Assembly: GCA_965222995.1 (NCBI GenBank)
Contig: OZ244977.1
Coordinates: forward strand, 2,108,001 to 2,172,000
Length of the DNA stretch: 64,000 nt
Direction: 5' to 3'
From: SB11 sp965222995
GTDB lineage: Bacteria > Bacteroidota > Bacteroidia > UBA8524
A program made the translations under genes and the position numbers. Below, one piece after another: positions 1 through 8,225 of the stretch. Numbering within the stretch: the first letter of the stretch is position 1; the number at the start of each line of letters is the position of its first letter. The notes under the pieces are model-generated. The model was given only the letters and a program-made list of their open reading frames with translations, did no database searches and was not told where the DNA came from.

Positions 1-60
1 TTTGCCGTAATGCAAGGGTAAATCAGCATGGTTATGAGTGGTTATAGTTTTTTTGGGCAT
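1..60 (-). CDS. N-terminal fragment of a DUF763-like protein (cut by window edge)
   Basis: An open frame on the minus strand starts with ATG at position 60 and runs off the left edge after 20 codons. The visible part includes ADLPLHYGK, which resembles the start of DUF763 proteins, where ADLPLHxGK is followed by a conserved tryptophan region. Function of that family is not established. Only 20 residues are visible, so the family call is an inference from one short motif. Confidence 0.5.
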   Translation of the reverse strand, partial: MPKKTITTHNHADLPLHYGK

Positions 61-194
61 ATCTTAAACATTATAATGTTTGTAAATTTAACAAAATAAT
101 GTTTAAAATCAAGACAACTATAATTTCGGATTTGAAATTTGAAATTATTATAGAATGAGCGTTCCAATTACAAATTTGAAATATATAATCCAAA

Positions 195-1562
195 TCAAGT
201 AACAGGTTTCACTACCAGCATACCGCCTTCTTTGCGTATTACCTGTATAGGTGTACCTTTTTCTATAAATGTTCCTAATGATGTAGCAGCATATAGTTTC
301 CCTTCTATACGGGCTTTACCTTGAGGACGAAGATTATCAAATGCCTCTCCTTTTTTACCCACCACAGTATCTTCAATTTCTTGTTTGGGTTGGTCTATGA
401 CATTCACTTTCGCATCTGCTAAGTCATCTGCCAAAACAATTCGTTTCATCAATGGTGAGTTTAGCATGGATGCACCGAAGAATACCAAGAACAATACAAA
501 AGCACCCATAGATATAAGTATTCTTAGTACTGCCCAACCAATGTCGCTAGTACCACTAAAATCAAAGTTAAAGTCTATATCACTGCCCACCAGTCCCAGC
601 ACTAAAGATGAAAATATTAGCAGTATTCCACTTATACCGGCTACCCCAAACCCGGGGATTGCGAAAATCTCGACCAAAAGCAGAATAATACCTAATACAA
701 ACATTAGTATCTCCCAATTATTTGCTAGTCCCTCAAGATATAAAGGAGCAAAATATAGCGCTGCAGCCGCAACAGCTATTAGAGTTGGGAATCCCAACCC
801 CGGGCTCTGCAACTCGTAATAAATACCAATAAATATTAGAGTAACCAATACACCACTTGTACCCGGGTGTAGTAAAAAGCCCATAACACCATCTATAAAA
901 CTAGGCTTAACCTCAACAATCTCGTACTCTTTAATATCATTTAGAGCTAAAACCTCCTCTACACTCTCGGCTTGTCCCTCACAAAAATTATTTTCAATAG
1001 CTTCACTGGTAGTCATAGTAAGTATTTTGCCTGAGTCGCTTACTCCGGCTATATAAACATCTTCATCTACCATAGCTTCGGCAATATCAGGGTTTCGTCC
1101 TCTGGCTTCTGCTGTAGCCCGCATTTTACTACGCATATAGCTTTGGTATTTATCGCCAACTTTAGCTCCGCTCCCATCTACAACAGTTGCTGCACCAATA
1201 GAAGCGGTTTTACTCATATAAATTTTATTACAGGCAATGGAAATTAATGCCCCTGCCGAAGCAGCATTATTCTCAATAAAAACATACACAGGGATTTTAC
1301 TTTTTAGTATTCTGGTACGTATAGAGTCAGCATCAGACACTAAACCACCATAGGTATCCATATCCAAAATAATAAGGTCGGCATTTTGCCTTTCGGCTTC
1401 CTCTAGTGCTTTTGTTGTAATTCGAGTAGCAGCTGGGTCTATTTCCTGATGTATAGAAAACTTTACAACTTTATATTTCTTCACAGGTTTTGCTGATGTA
1501 TCCTGTGAAAATGCTTGAGTACCAAGCAGTATTAGTGTTAAAAAAATAAGAGCTTTGCGCAT
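195..1562 (-). CDS. NfeD-family membrane-bound serine protease (ClpP-like domain plus NfeD OB domain)
   Basis: The protein is about 455 aa. A signal peptide (MRKALIFLTLILLG) is followed by a ClpP/crotonase-like protease domain at about residues 30-220, with DTYGG and a NNAASAG segment that should carry the nucleophilic serine. The dyad lysine probably lies in the KYQSYMRSK region. Four to five membrane segments (about 230-375) and a C-terminal NfeD OB-fold domain follow. Long NfeD1b proteins of this layout cleave membrane proteins and often partner with stomatins, but no stomatin gene is nearby. I chose the ATG at 1562 over an upstream start because it begins directly at the signal peptide. 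A TAATTTTG element on the minus strand (1571-1578) lies just ahead of it. Confidence 0.85.
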   Translation of the reverse strand: MRKALIFLTLILLGTQAFSQDTSAKPVKKYKVVKFSIHQEIDPAATRITTKALEEAERQNADLIILDMDTYGGLVSDADSIRTRILKSKIPVYVFIENNAASAGALISIACNKIYMSKTASIGAATVVDGSGAKVGDKYQSYMRSKMRATAEARGRNPDIAEAMVDEDVYIAGVSDSGKILTMTTSEAIENNFCEGQAESVEEVLALNDIKEYEIVEVKPSFIDGVMGFLLHPGTSGVLVTLIFIGIYYELQSPGLGFPTLIAVAAAALYFAPLYLEGLANNWEILMFVLGIILLLVEIFAIPGFGVAGISGILLIFSSLVLGLVGSDIDFNFDFSGTSDIGWAVLRILISMGAFVLFLVFFGASMLNSPLMKRIVLADDLADAKVNVIDQPKQEIEDTVVGKKGEAFDNLRPQGKARIEGKLYAATSLGTFIEKGTPIQVIRKEGGMLVVKPVT

Positions 1563-1570
1563 AAGTAATA

Positions 1571-1620
1571 CAAAATTACACCTAAAGGCAATATTTATAG
1601 CAATGAAGCGGTTAAGTTTG
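1571..1620. promoter_or_regulatory. Divergent promoter pair between the NfeD and LysM genes
   Basis: The 73-bp gap between two divergent starts holds a Bacteroidota-type -7 element on each strand: TAATTTTG on the minus strand (1571-1578) and TAAGTTTG on the plus strand (1613-1620). Each lies less than about 20 bp from its start codon. The -33 elements are not clear. Confidence 0.45.
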
Positions 1621-1635
1621 CAGTTGAAAGCATTT

Positions 1636-2676
1636 ATGAAGAAAGCCATACATATTATTTTACTTTTTTTTATCTGTTTGCAAGCTAAAGCTAATGACTT
1701 ACAACCCCAAGACAGTGTCGGGATTGCAAATAAAGACGGTAAGTATTTTATAATTCACGAAGTAACCAGTCGCCAAACATTATTTGCATTAAGTAAAATT
1801 TATAAAGTTCGTATTCAAGAAATTTTAGAAGCTAACGAAGGAATGCGCCCCGCATTGGCAACAGGTCAGTTATTATATATACCGGCTAAGAGTTTTAGCC
1901 CAACTGCTAATACCGAGTTTTCTACAATTGTAAACGGTAAACTGGTTAACGGAAATGTAGCTGTTGAAGAAGCACCAAAACCTGAGCCTGAAAAAGAGCT
2001 TAAGCAAGCATCTATTCCACCTCCACCAAAAAAAGAAAAGCCAAAAGAAGAAGTTGAAGAACCTGCTATACCAGTTAACGAAAAATTTAACTGGGACTAT
2101 TACTACGGTGATAAGGATTTATACCACACGGTAAAAAGAGGCGAAACGCTTTATAAAATTGCTACATACTATGGTTTAAGTGTACAGGAATTAATGGAGC
2201 TTAATAACTTGGAAAATAGCTTGATTGAAAAAAATCAAGAGCTATTAATACGTAAAGGTAAAAAGAAAAAATACTTATCTGAAAATGCTAAGCCTAAGAA
2301 AAAATACTTATCTGAAAATGCTAAGCCTAAGAAAAAAGGAGAGCCTAAAGTAGAAAAACCTAAAACTGAACCTGTTGAAGAGATAGACGAAATTAAGCCT
2401 ACCGCTACCAAAGAAGTAAAAGAAGCAGGTATGGTTATGGTGATAGACGATAGCTTTCCTGATGCTGATAAAAATATTGCCCTACACCCTACAGCTAGAG
2501 TAGGAACCATAATTTTAGTTAGTAATAATGCCTCAAAAGAAAGTGTATATGTACGAGTGGTGGGATTACTACAAAGCGATGATAAAAATGTAGTAGTAAT
2601 GATATCTCCCGAAGCTGCTAAAACTATAGGTATTAAAGGCAGTAAAGGACAGGTACAGCTTAGCTACGCCCAATAA
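1636..2676 (+). CDS. Secreted LysM-repeat protein with RlpA-like C-terminal domain
   Basis: The protein is about 346 aa. A signal peptide (about 1-20) precedes two LysM peptidoglycan-binding modules, at about residues 33-80 and 155-200 (the second begins YHTVKRGETLYKIA). A lysine/proline-rich linker follows, then a C-terminal region with ALHPTARVGTIILV and SVYVRVVG, which resembles the double-psi beta-barrel of RlpA-like proteins. It probably binds cell-wall glycan in the periplasm. The ATG at 1636 is preferred to an upstream start at 1555 because it begins at the signal peptide and sits 15 bp after a TAAGTTTG element. The linker contains a perfect 33-bp tandem duplication. Confidence 0.8.
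   Translation: MKKAIHIILLFFICLQAKANDLQPQDSVGIANKDGKYFIIHEVTSRQTLFALSKIYKVRIQEILEANEGMRPALATGQLLYIPAKSFSPTANTEFSTIVNGKLVNGNVAVEEAPKPEPEKELKQASIPPPPKKEKPKEEVEEPAIPVNEKFNWDYYYGDKDLYHTVKRGETLYKIATYYGLSVQELMELNNLENSLIEKNQELLIRKGKKKKYLSENAKPKKKYLSENAKPKKKGEPKVEKPKTEPVEEIDEIKPTATKEVKEAGMVMVIDDSFPDADKNIALHPTARVGTIILVSNNASKESVYVRVVGLLQSDDKNVVVMISPEAAKTIGIKGSKGQVQLSYAQ
2266..2335 (+). repeat. 33-bp perfect tandem duplication inside the LysM gene
   Basis: Eleven codons reading KKKYLSENAKP occur twice in a row, with identical DNA in both copies. They fall in the basic linker after the second LysM module. The reading frame is kept, so the change lengthens the linker by 11 residues. Confidence 0.9.
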
Positions 2677-2692
2677 TTATATCTTTGCTGCC

Positions 2693-3943
2693 GTGCAGCT
2701 ACTAGCTTCTATAAAAAAATATTATTTCATAGTTGGGTGTGTGCTCATTTGTTTGGGTTTCCCCTTGTTCGAGCTTACGCCTGCATTTCTTAGTATAGGC
2801 ACTGTAATTTGTGCTTTAGCTGTTTTTGAGGGTAATATTATAGAGAACCTAAAAAAGTTTGTTACACCTCCTGCATTACTATTTCTAATACTTTGGCTGT
2901 GGCTACTTGCCAGTGGTTTATATAGTGATGATGTAGTGCGATGGGGGGATCGTGTATCTCGCAAACTAAGCTTGGTACTGCTTCCTTTAGGCATGGTGTC
3001 AGTATCACAACTTACTAAAAAGCAGGTATGGTTTATATTTTTTGTATTTAATTGTGTGATTAGCTTTTTTGCTATAGCCAGCGCTATAAACTACTTCCAA
3101 AATTTTGAGGCTATTAATGCCAGTATGATAGAGTCTAAATCTGTACCTGTTTGGCCTATTAAACAAGGAATATCGCATATCTATTTCGGAGTACTTACTA
3201 GCTTTTGTATAGTAAATAGTGTGTTCTTTTTCTTGAATGAGAAAACCAAAGTTCTTTTCACTAAAGATAGAATAGTGATGGGAATATTGGCGTTGCTAAA
3301 TATTATCATCATACATATGCTTAGCGCCCGTACTGGTTTAGTGGCTGTTTATGGCGGTTTAGGCATTTTGGTACTTCATTGGGTATGGCAGCACCGCAAA
3401 AAGAAAGTAGTATGGTTACTACTAATTGCCCTACCATTACTACCTGTGGCAGCATACTATACAGTACCTTCTTTTCAAAATAAAATAAAGAACTCTGTTA
3501 GAGATATTGAGATAAATAGAGCAGGTGGAGACATAAATCACCGTTCTTTTAGTATGCGTTTAGAGGCTTGGAAAATGGGCATTAACCTTATCAAGCAAAA
3601 CCCCGTAATAGGTGTTGGTGCCGGAGACTTAGATGATGAGATGCAAGCTGAATATAACAGAACCAACTCCGTACTATGGCAAGAAAACAGAGTACTACCC
3701 CATAACCAGTTTATAGAGAATGCGGTGCAAATGGGTATCCCCTATAGCTTGTTTTTATTGGTGATAGTATTTTACCCATTAATAAAATGGCGGAAAACCT
3801 CGCCATTACTTTGGACATGCGCCTTTATGTTCTTTTTTGCTATGTGTTTTGAGTCAATACTAGAACGGCAAATTGGTGTAGCTTTATTCCCCTTTGTTTA
3901 TTTCTTAGGGTGGTTTCTTCCCTCTGAAAAGAGTTATAGATAG
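2693..3943 (+). CDS. O-antigen ligase/polymerase-like membrane protein (Wzy_C family)
   Basis: The protein is 416 aa with about ten to twelve hydrophobic segments. Between the late segments lies a large loop (about residues 250-335) containing GVGAGDLDDEM and LPHNQFIENAVQMG, a layout typical of the O-antigen ligase family. Such inner-membrane proteins join or polymerise lipid-linked polysaccharides. The substrate cannot be read from sequence, and no polysaccharide cluster surrounds it. Translation most likely begins at GTG 2693, 16 bp after the LysM stop. A TATCTTTG promoter-like element at 2680-2687 would give an almost leaderless transcript. Confidence 0.75.
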   Translation: MQLLASIKKYYFIVGCVLICLGFPLFELTPAFLSIGTVICALAVFEGNIIENLKKFVTPPALLFLILWLWLLASGLYSDDVVRWGDRVSRKLSLVLLPLGMVSVSQLTKKQVWFIFFVFNCVISFFAIASAINYFQNFEAINASMIESKSVPVWPIKQGISHIYFGVLTSFCIVNSVFFFLNEKTKVLFTKDRIVMGILALLNIIIIHMLSARTGLVAVYGGLGILVLHWVWQHRKKKVVWLLLIALPLLPVAAYYTVPSFQNKIKNSVRDIEINRAGGDINHRSFSMRLEAWKMGINLIKQNPVIGVGAGDLDDEMQAEYNRTNSVLWQENRVLPHNQFIENAVQMGIPYSLFLLVIVFYPLIKWRKTSPLLWTCAFMFFFAMCFESILERQIGVALFPFVYFLGWFLPSEKSYR

Positions 3944-3946
3944 CCA

Positions 3947-4058
3947 TAAAGATTGCTTCATTAGCCTAAGAAGGCAAATTCGCAATGACGATGAGTTCGA
4001 CTGAAGTTGATGCAAAACTCTCTCGTCATTACAAGGAGGAACGATGAAGTAATCTTTA
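3947..4058. repeat. REP-like intergenic palindromic repeat
   Basis: The outer arms, TAAAGATTGCTTCATT (3947-3962) and GATGAAGTAATCTTTA (4043-4058), are near-perfect inverted repeats. Inner arms around GCAATGACGATGAG and CTCGTCATTACAAGG also pair. The words CGTCATT...GGAGGAACGATGAAG resemble a widespread bacterial intergenic palindrome family. A degenerate relative lies at 8732-8811. It fills the gap between the ligase-like gene and the next gene and may act as a hairpin in the transcript. Confidence 0.7.
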
Positions 4059-4098
4059 TAAAACACAATATGCAATACATTTATTGAGTTATCAATTC

Positions 4099-4476
4099 AT
4101 GCTATCCTTCCTCAATGTATTTTTCTTTGTATTCCATACTGCATTTATGCTATTTAATCTCTTTGGGTGGATATGGAAACGTACCCGAAAATGGAATTTA
4201 TACAGCATACTCCTCACCTATTCATCTTGGTTTATACTAGGTATATGGTATGGCTGGGGCTACTGCGTTTGTACCGATTACCATTGGGATATTCGCCGCC
4301 AAATGGGTATTGTAGACCATAGTGATTCTTACACTCATTTTTTAATTCTTAAAACTACAGGCTTAAACCTTAACCAAGAATTGGTAGATTATATTACTCT
4401 TGGGGCTTTGGTAGCAGCAACTATAATTAGCATAGTCTTGAACATTAGAGATTGGAAAAGAAAACGCCATACTTAA
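4099..4476 (+). CDS. Small membrane protein, DUF2784-like
   Basis: About 125 aa with three to four membrane segments. A short cytoplasmic-type loop contains CVCTDYHWDIRRQMG, and the N-terminal helix holds FHTAFMLFNLFGW. This arrangement of a histidine in helix 1 and a Cys/Trp/Arg-rich loop after helix 2 resembles DUF2784, whose function is unknown. An in-frame TTG at 4084 would add five residues. I prefer ATG 4099 because a weak TACATTTA element (4075-4082) would place transcription start near 4086. Confidence 0.5.
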   Translation: MLSFLNVFFFVFHTAFMLFNLFGWIWKRTRKWNLYSILLTYSSWFILGIWYGWGYCVCTDYHWDIRRQMGIVDHSDSYTHFLILKTTGLNLNQELVDYITLGALVAATIISIVLNIRDWKRKRHT

Positions 4477-4505
4477 AACAGTTTCGCTACTTGTTTTAAA
4501 AATAC

Positions 4506-4513
4506 TATTTTTG
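4506..4513 (+). promoter_or_regulatory. Predicted -7 promoter element of pyrR
   Basis: TATTTTTG matches the Bacteroidota TAnnTTTG pattern and lies 23 bp before the pyrR TTG start. Transcription would begin near 4517. That leaves a leader of about 20 nt, too short for the attenuator hairpins that PyrR binds in Bacillus. Confidence 0.4.
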
Positions 4514-4536
4514 AGGCGCAATTAACCATTTGCCTT

Positions 4537-5076
4537 TTGGAAGATAACGTATTACTAAGTAGCCAGAAACTAAGCATCATCCTGCAAAGGCTAGCCTTCC
4601 AATTGTATGAAACCCACGGAAATTTTAACGATACTGTAATTATTGGTCTCCAACCTCGTGGGGTAAACTTTGCCAAAGTAATTTGGGAAAAAGTAAGTCA
4701 AATTTCAGGAAACAGAAACATACCATTTGGAGAGTTAGACACTACTTTCCATAGGGACGATTTTAGACGTGGTGAACCGCTAATACCCAAATCTACCAAG
4801 CTAGAGTTTTTAATTGAAGACAAGAACGTTGTTTTAATTGACGACGTATTATATACCGGTAGAAGTGTACGTGCTGCTATGGATGCACTTACCGCTTATG
4901 GCAGACCCACGAAAGTAGAATTAATGGTACTGGTAGATAGACGATATAGTAGGGAATTGCCCATTGAGCCTGATTTTGTAGGCAGCCAAGTAGACACCAG
5001 AGCTAAGGATAAAGTAAAAGTATTTTTTAATACAGAAGAAGAAAATAAAGTATTGCTAATAACAGAAAATGAGTAG
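4537..5076 (+). CDS. pyrR: PyrR, uracil phosphoribosyltransferase/pyrimidine regulator
   Basis: The protein is 179 aa, the normal length for PyrR. The PRPP-binding loop VVLIDDVLYTGRSVRAAMDAL is at about residues 97-117. GLQPRGV near residue 35 and VDRR/ELPIEPDFVG near 138-150 are also typical. The family binds UMP or UTP, has UPRT activity, and in Gram-positive bacteria controls pyrimidine genes by attenuation. The start appears to be TTG 4537, because no ATG lies in frame between the promoter element and the conserved region. The gene overlaps pyrB by 8 bp, so the two are almost certainly translated from one transcript. Confidence 0.93.
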   Translation: MEDNVLLSSQKLSIILQRLAFQLYETHGNFNDTVIIGLQPRGVNFAKVIWEKVSQISGNRNIPFGELDTTFHRDDFRRGEPLIPKSTKLEFLIEDKNVVLIDDVLYTGRSVRAAMDALTAYGRPTKVELMVLVDRRYSRELPIEPDFVGSQVDTRAKDKVKVFFNTEEENKVLLITENE

Positions 5077-6004
5077 CAAACTAAGTTCAGACCACCTACT
5101 GGGGATTAAGAATATCACTGCTGATGATATACAACTGATATTTGAAACCGCTGATACTTTTAAAGAAGTAATTAATCGTCCTATTAAAAAGGTTCCTAGT
5201 CTTCGAGATGTTACTATAGCCAATATATTCTTTGAAAACAGTACCCGTACTCGTATATCTTTTGAGCTGGCACAAAAAAGGCTAAGTGCTGATGTGGTAA
5301 ATTTTTCTGCCTCATCATCTTCTGTATCTAAAGGTGAAACGCTTATAGATACAGTAAATAACATACTTGCCATGAAGGTGGATATGGTGGTAATGCGCCA
5401 TCCCAAACCCGGGGCATGTGTGTTTTTAAGTAAGCATATAGATGCCCAAATTATAAATGCCGGAGACGGTACCCACGAACATCCTACACAAGCTTTGCTT
5501 GATGCCTACAGTATGCGTGAGCGCTATAACAAAGCAGATTTAGCAGGTAAAAAAGTAGTTATTGTAGGTGATATACTGCATAGCAGAGTAGCATTGAGTA
5601 ATATACTTTGCTTGCAAAAACTAAGCGCAGAGGTTATGGTTTGCGGCCCTACAACACTTATACCCAAACATATTGGGGCTTTGAATGTAAAAGTTGAAAC
5701 TAACCTTAGAAAAGCTCTTGAATGGTGCGACGTTGCCAATATGTTGCGTATACAAATGGAACGACAAGATATTAAGTACTTCCCCACCCTAAGAGAATAT
5801 ACCCTACAGTACGGTTTAACTTTAGATATTCTTAATTCTCTAAACAAAGAAATTACCGTTATGCACCCGGGGCCAATAAACAGGGGGGTTGAGATTAGCA
5901 GTGAGGTTGCCGATAGTAAAGACCATAGTATTATACTACAACAAGTAGAAAATGGAGTAGCTGTACGAATGGCGGTAATGTACTTATTGGCCGGGCAGGT
6001 TTAA
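5069..6004 (+). CDS. pyrB: Aspartate carbamoyltransferase catalytic subunit
   Basis: The protein is 311 aa, normal for ATCase catalytic chains. It makes N-carbamoyl-L-aspartate from carbamoyl phosphate and aspartate, the first committed step of pyrimidine synthesis. The carbamoyl phosphate loop FFENSTRTR is at residues 54-62, HPTQALLD near 135, and a C-terminal HPGPINRGVE segment near 266-275 matches the family. ATG 5069 overlaps the end of pyrR. No pyrI regulatory subunit follows, so regulation probably relies on PyrR or the catalytic trimer alone. Confidence 0.95.
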   Translation: MSSKLSSDHLLGIKNITADDIQLIFETADTFKEVINRPIKKVPSLRDVTIANIFFENSTRTRISFELAQKRLSADVVNFSASSSSVSKGETLIDTVNNILAMKVDMVVMRHPKPGACVFLSKHIDAQIINAGDGTHEHPTQALLDAYSMRERYNKADLAGKKVVIVGDILHSRVALSNILCLQKLSAEVMVCGPTTLIPKHIGALNVKVETNLRKALEWCDVANMLRIQMERQDIKYFPTLREYTLQYGLTLDILNSLNKEITVMHPGPINRGVEISSEVADSKDHSIILQQVENGVAVRMAVMYLLAGQV

Positions 6005-6014
6005 ATATTTCACT

Positions 6015-6040
6015 TATTAAGTGATTATAATCACTTAATA
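6015..6040 (+). terminator. Perfect 26-bp palindrome after pyrB, likely terminator
   Basis: Positions 6015-6040 equal their own reverse complement (TATTAAGTGATT and its mirror). A T-rich run (TGTTTTTTATCATTTTT) begins a few bases later. The stem is AT-rich. The position 10 bp after the pyrB stop suits a terminator, although a regulator site cannot be excluded. Confidence 0.5.
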
Positions 6041-6095
6041 CACTGTTTTTTATCATTTTTAACCAGTACAAATAGACAAACCTTTGCATTAAATT

Positions 6096-6875
6096 ATGTA
6101 TAAAGGAATCATATTATTTGTTGGTCTAATTACTTTATTTGGTTGCACCATGGTAAAAATAACATCGAGCAGTAAAAGAAATCCGAAGCCTAAAAGTGTA
6201 AATTTAGATTCTGTTAAAATAACTACATGGGGTGCCATTAAAATAAATAAATCACATTTCTTTCCTTCTAGCTTTCAAATAAAAACTTTAAAAGCTACTA
6301 TCTATATAGACCCTATAGAAATAAATACTAATGATAAAGCCGATTATATTTTTATCACTCACGCTCACCCAGACCATCTTTCTATAAAAGATATTAAGCA
6401 AATTATTAAACCAAGTACGCGTATAATCTGTTCAAAAGGCGTAGCAAAGAAACTATTAAAGCATAATTATAACATAACAGTTCTTGCCCCTTCTGAATCA
6501 ATAGACTTAAATAATGGTATCCATTGTGAAGCTACTTATGCTTATAATACTAAGAGTGTTTTTTTATGGATTAAAGCACATCCTAAATCAAAACAAAATG
6601 TAGGGTTTATTTTATCAGTAGATGGCATTAAAATATATCATGCTGGTGATACTGATTATATCCCGGAAATGAATACTATTAAAGGTATCACAGTTGCTTT
6701 AATTCCTATTGGGGGCGACAACCTTACTATGAATGCTGAAGAAGGAGCCAAAATTGTAAATGAGATTAAACCCCAAATTGCTATACCCATGCACTTTGAG
6801 GTTAAGGATAGTATTGCCTTAAAAACATTTCAAAACTTTATAAAGGACAAAATAAAAATTGAACTCCTTAACTAA
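6096..6875 (+). CDS. Lipoprotein with metallo-beta-lactamase fold (UlaG-like hydrolase)
   Basis: The protein is 259 aa. A lipoprotein signal ends in LITLFGC, giving a predicted lipidated Cys at about residue 17. The metal motif HAHPDH lies near residue 90. Further candidate ligands are HAGDTD near residue 185 and a C-terminal IPMHFE. These are features of UlaG-type MBL hydrolases, whose substrates vary widely. Lipidation places it in the cell envelope. It stands alone between the pyrB terminator and a convergent outer-membrane-like gene. Confidence 0.8.
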   Translation: MYKGIILFVGLITLFGCTMVKITSSSKRNPKPKSVNLDSVKITTWGAIKINKSHFFPSSFQIKTLKATIYIDPIEINTNDKADYIFITHAHPDHLSIKDIKQIIKPSTRIICSKGVAKKLLKHNYNITVLAPSESIDLNNGIHCEATYAYNTKSVFLWIKAHPKSKQNVGFILSVDGIKIYHAGDTDYIPEMNTIKGITVALIPIGGDNLTMNAEEGAKIVNEIKPQIAIPMHFEVKDSIALKTFQNFIKDKIKIELLN

Positions 6876-6881
6876 ACAAAA

Positions 6882-6906
6882 AAATGCACACTAAAAGTAT
6901 GCATTT
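6882..6906. terminator. Convergent terminator hairpin
   Basis: Arms AAATGCACAC (6882-6891) and GTATGCATTT (6897-6906) pair with one mismatch around a 5-nt loop. Runs of A precede the hairpin. It lies between two convergent genes and could serve both, mainly the minus-strand one. Confidence 0.5.
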
Positions 6907-6928
6907 ATCATTAGTAATTAACTCTAAA

Positions 6929-7543
6929 CTAAAACTTTAAACCTAAATGAAGTCCCGGTTCAAACAAAAAGTAGTTTGGCCAACTTCTTTCCAACTTTGC
7001 AAAAGATTCAGGTGTATTGGTATTAATAGGCCAATGGGTAACTGCAATAGAAGGTTCTATAAAAAAACGGTCTTTAAATAATCTAATGTGGTAGCCTAAC
7101 CTACCCGTCATAAACAGTTGAAAACCGTTTTGAATTTTATTACCATCATTGTCTACATACCTTTGGCGAAAACCTGCTGCATGGATTGCCGTGTAAAGCC
7201 CTCTCCATAAATAACGTTGGTAGGCTAATCCAATTCCGTATTCTTTAATATAACCGGCGTATTCCCATTGCGGTGTATCAAAATCATCTCCAAAAGGGAC
7301 ACCTAAAGGATAATTATACCTCCATGTTTTTGCTTCAATAGAAATTACATCTTTTTTGGTAAGCCAATACCCAAAATTTAATTGATAAAAAGATGGTGGG
7401 TTTGGTGCTAAATTAAAAAGCATAAACCCCGATGTACCTACAAAATATCTTCTGAAACTTGTATCAGAATTATTTTTTTGGCCATTTGCAGCACTAAATA
7501 AAATAATAAGTGCCGGTACCAGTAAAATCGATTTAGTTTTCAT
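6929..7543 (-). CDS. Predicted outer-membrane beta-barrel protein of unknown function
   Basis: The protein is 204 aa. A Sec signal peptide ends near AANGQ (about residue 21). The rest alternates polar and aromatic residues in short strand-like stretches (for example YQLNFGYWL, IGLAYQRYLW, FQLFMTGRLGYHIRL) and ends LGLKF with a terminal phenylalanine. This suits an 8-stranded outer-membrane barrel. I do not recognise a named family. A Crp-type regulator lies upstream on the same strand, about 95 bp away. Confidence 0.6.
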   Translation of the reverse strand: MKTKSILLVPALIILFSAANGQKNNSDTSFRRYFVGTSGFMLFNLAPNPPSFYQLNFGYWLTKKDVISIEAKTWRYNYPLGVPFGDDFDTPQWEYAGYIKEYGIGLAYQRYLWRGLYTAIHAAGFRQRYVDNDGNKIQNGFQLFMTGRLGYHIRLFKDRFFIEPSIAVTHWPINTNTPESFAKLERSWPNYFLFEPGLHLGLKF

Positions 7544-7638
7544 TGTATGCGCTAATATTTAAAAGTTTACAGCGCAAAGGTATGGGCAGCAAAAGCCTAA
7601 AAACTGTGACTTAAGTTAATAAACTACTTGAGGTGTAA

Positions 7639-8217
7639 TTAAGTTTTTTGGGTTGCCAAACGTTTACGGATACGGCTTAAAGATTCACGAGTAATACCCA
7701 AATAACTTGCTATTTGGTGTTGTGGAACGCGCTTAATTAAATCAGGGCGGTTTTTAAGTAGGCTTAAATACCGTTGTTCAGGGGTACTATTCTTAAAATC
7801 ATCAAAAGAGGTTTGATTTTTTGCCAACAACTCTTCTGATAATATCCTGCAAAGAGTTTCAAAACGAGGGAATTTTTCAAAAATAATAGCCTCCATATCA
7901 GCGTTGGCAACTGCGAGTAAACAGTCTTCTACACAAGCTACATAATACTCTGATGGTTGCTTATTCACACTACATAAGGGAGCAAAAGATTCTGATTCAG
8001 TATAAAAGGCATTAGTTTTTTCTTCACCATCAATTACATAATAACTCCGTATGCAACCTTCAAGAACAAAGTAGTTATCAATTGAGTATTCGCCTTCTTT
8101 TACTAACACAGTACCTTTTTTAAAACTTTTAAAAATTGCCAGGTCTGTTATAGCTTGCTTTTCTTCTTCGGCAAGCACCATGTATCTCGCTATAAAATCA
8201 AAAAGTTTATTTCCCAT
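7639..8217 (-). CDS. Crp/Fnr-family transcriptional regulator
   Basis: The protein is 192 aa. An N-terminal cyclic-nucleotide-binding-like barrel covers about residues 25-120 (with KKGTVLVKEGE). A C-terminal helix-turn-helix contains HQIASYLGITRESLSRIRKRL at about 166-186. Key cAMP-contact residues of E. coli Crp are not evident, and there are no Fnr-type iron-sulfur cysteines, so the signal is unknown. It starts 8 bp downstream of the rlmH stop, so the two may be cotranscribed. Confidence 0.85.
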   Translation of the reverse strand: MGNKLFDFIARYMVLAEEEKQAITDLAIFKSFKKGTVLVKEGEYSIDNYFVLEGCIRSYYVIDGEEKTNAFYTESESFAPLCSVNKQPSEYYVACVEDCLLAVANADMEAIIFEKFPRFETLCRILSEELLAKNQTSFDDFKNSTPEQRYLSLLKNRPDLIKRVPQHQIASYLGITRESLSRIRKRLATQKT

Positions 8218-8225
8218 AAGAATGT

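Noticed and set aside
385..819. Plus-strand ORF of 144 codons opposite the NfeD gene
   Set aside because: Antisense to a well-supported membrane protein, with no family features.
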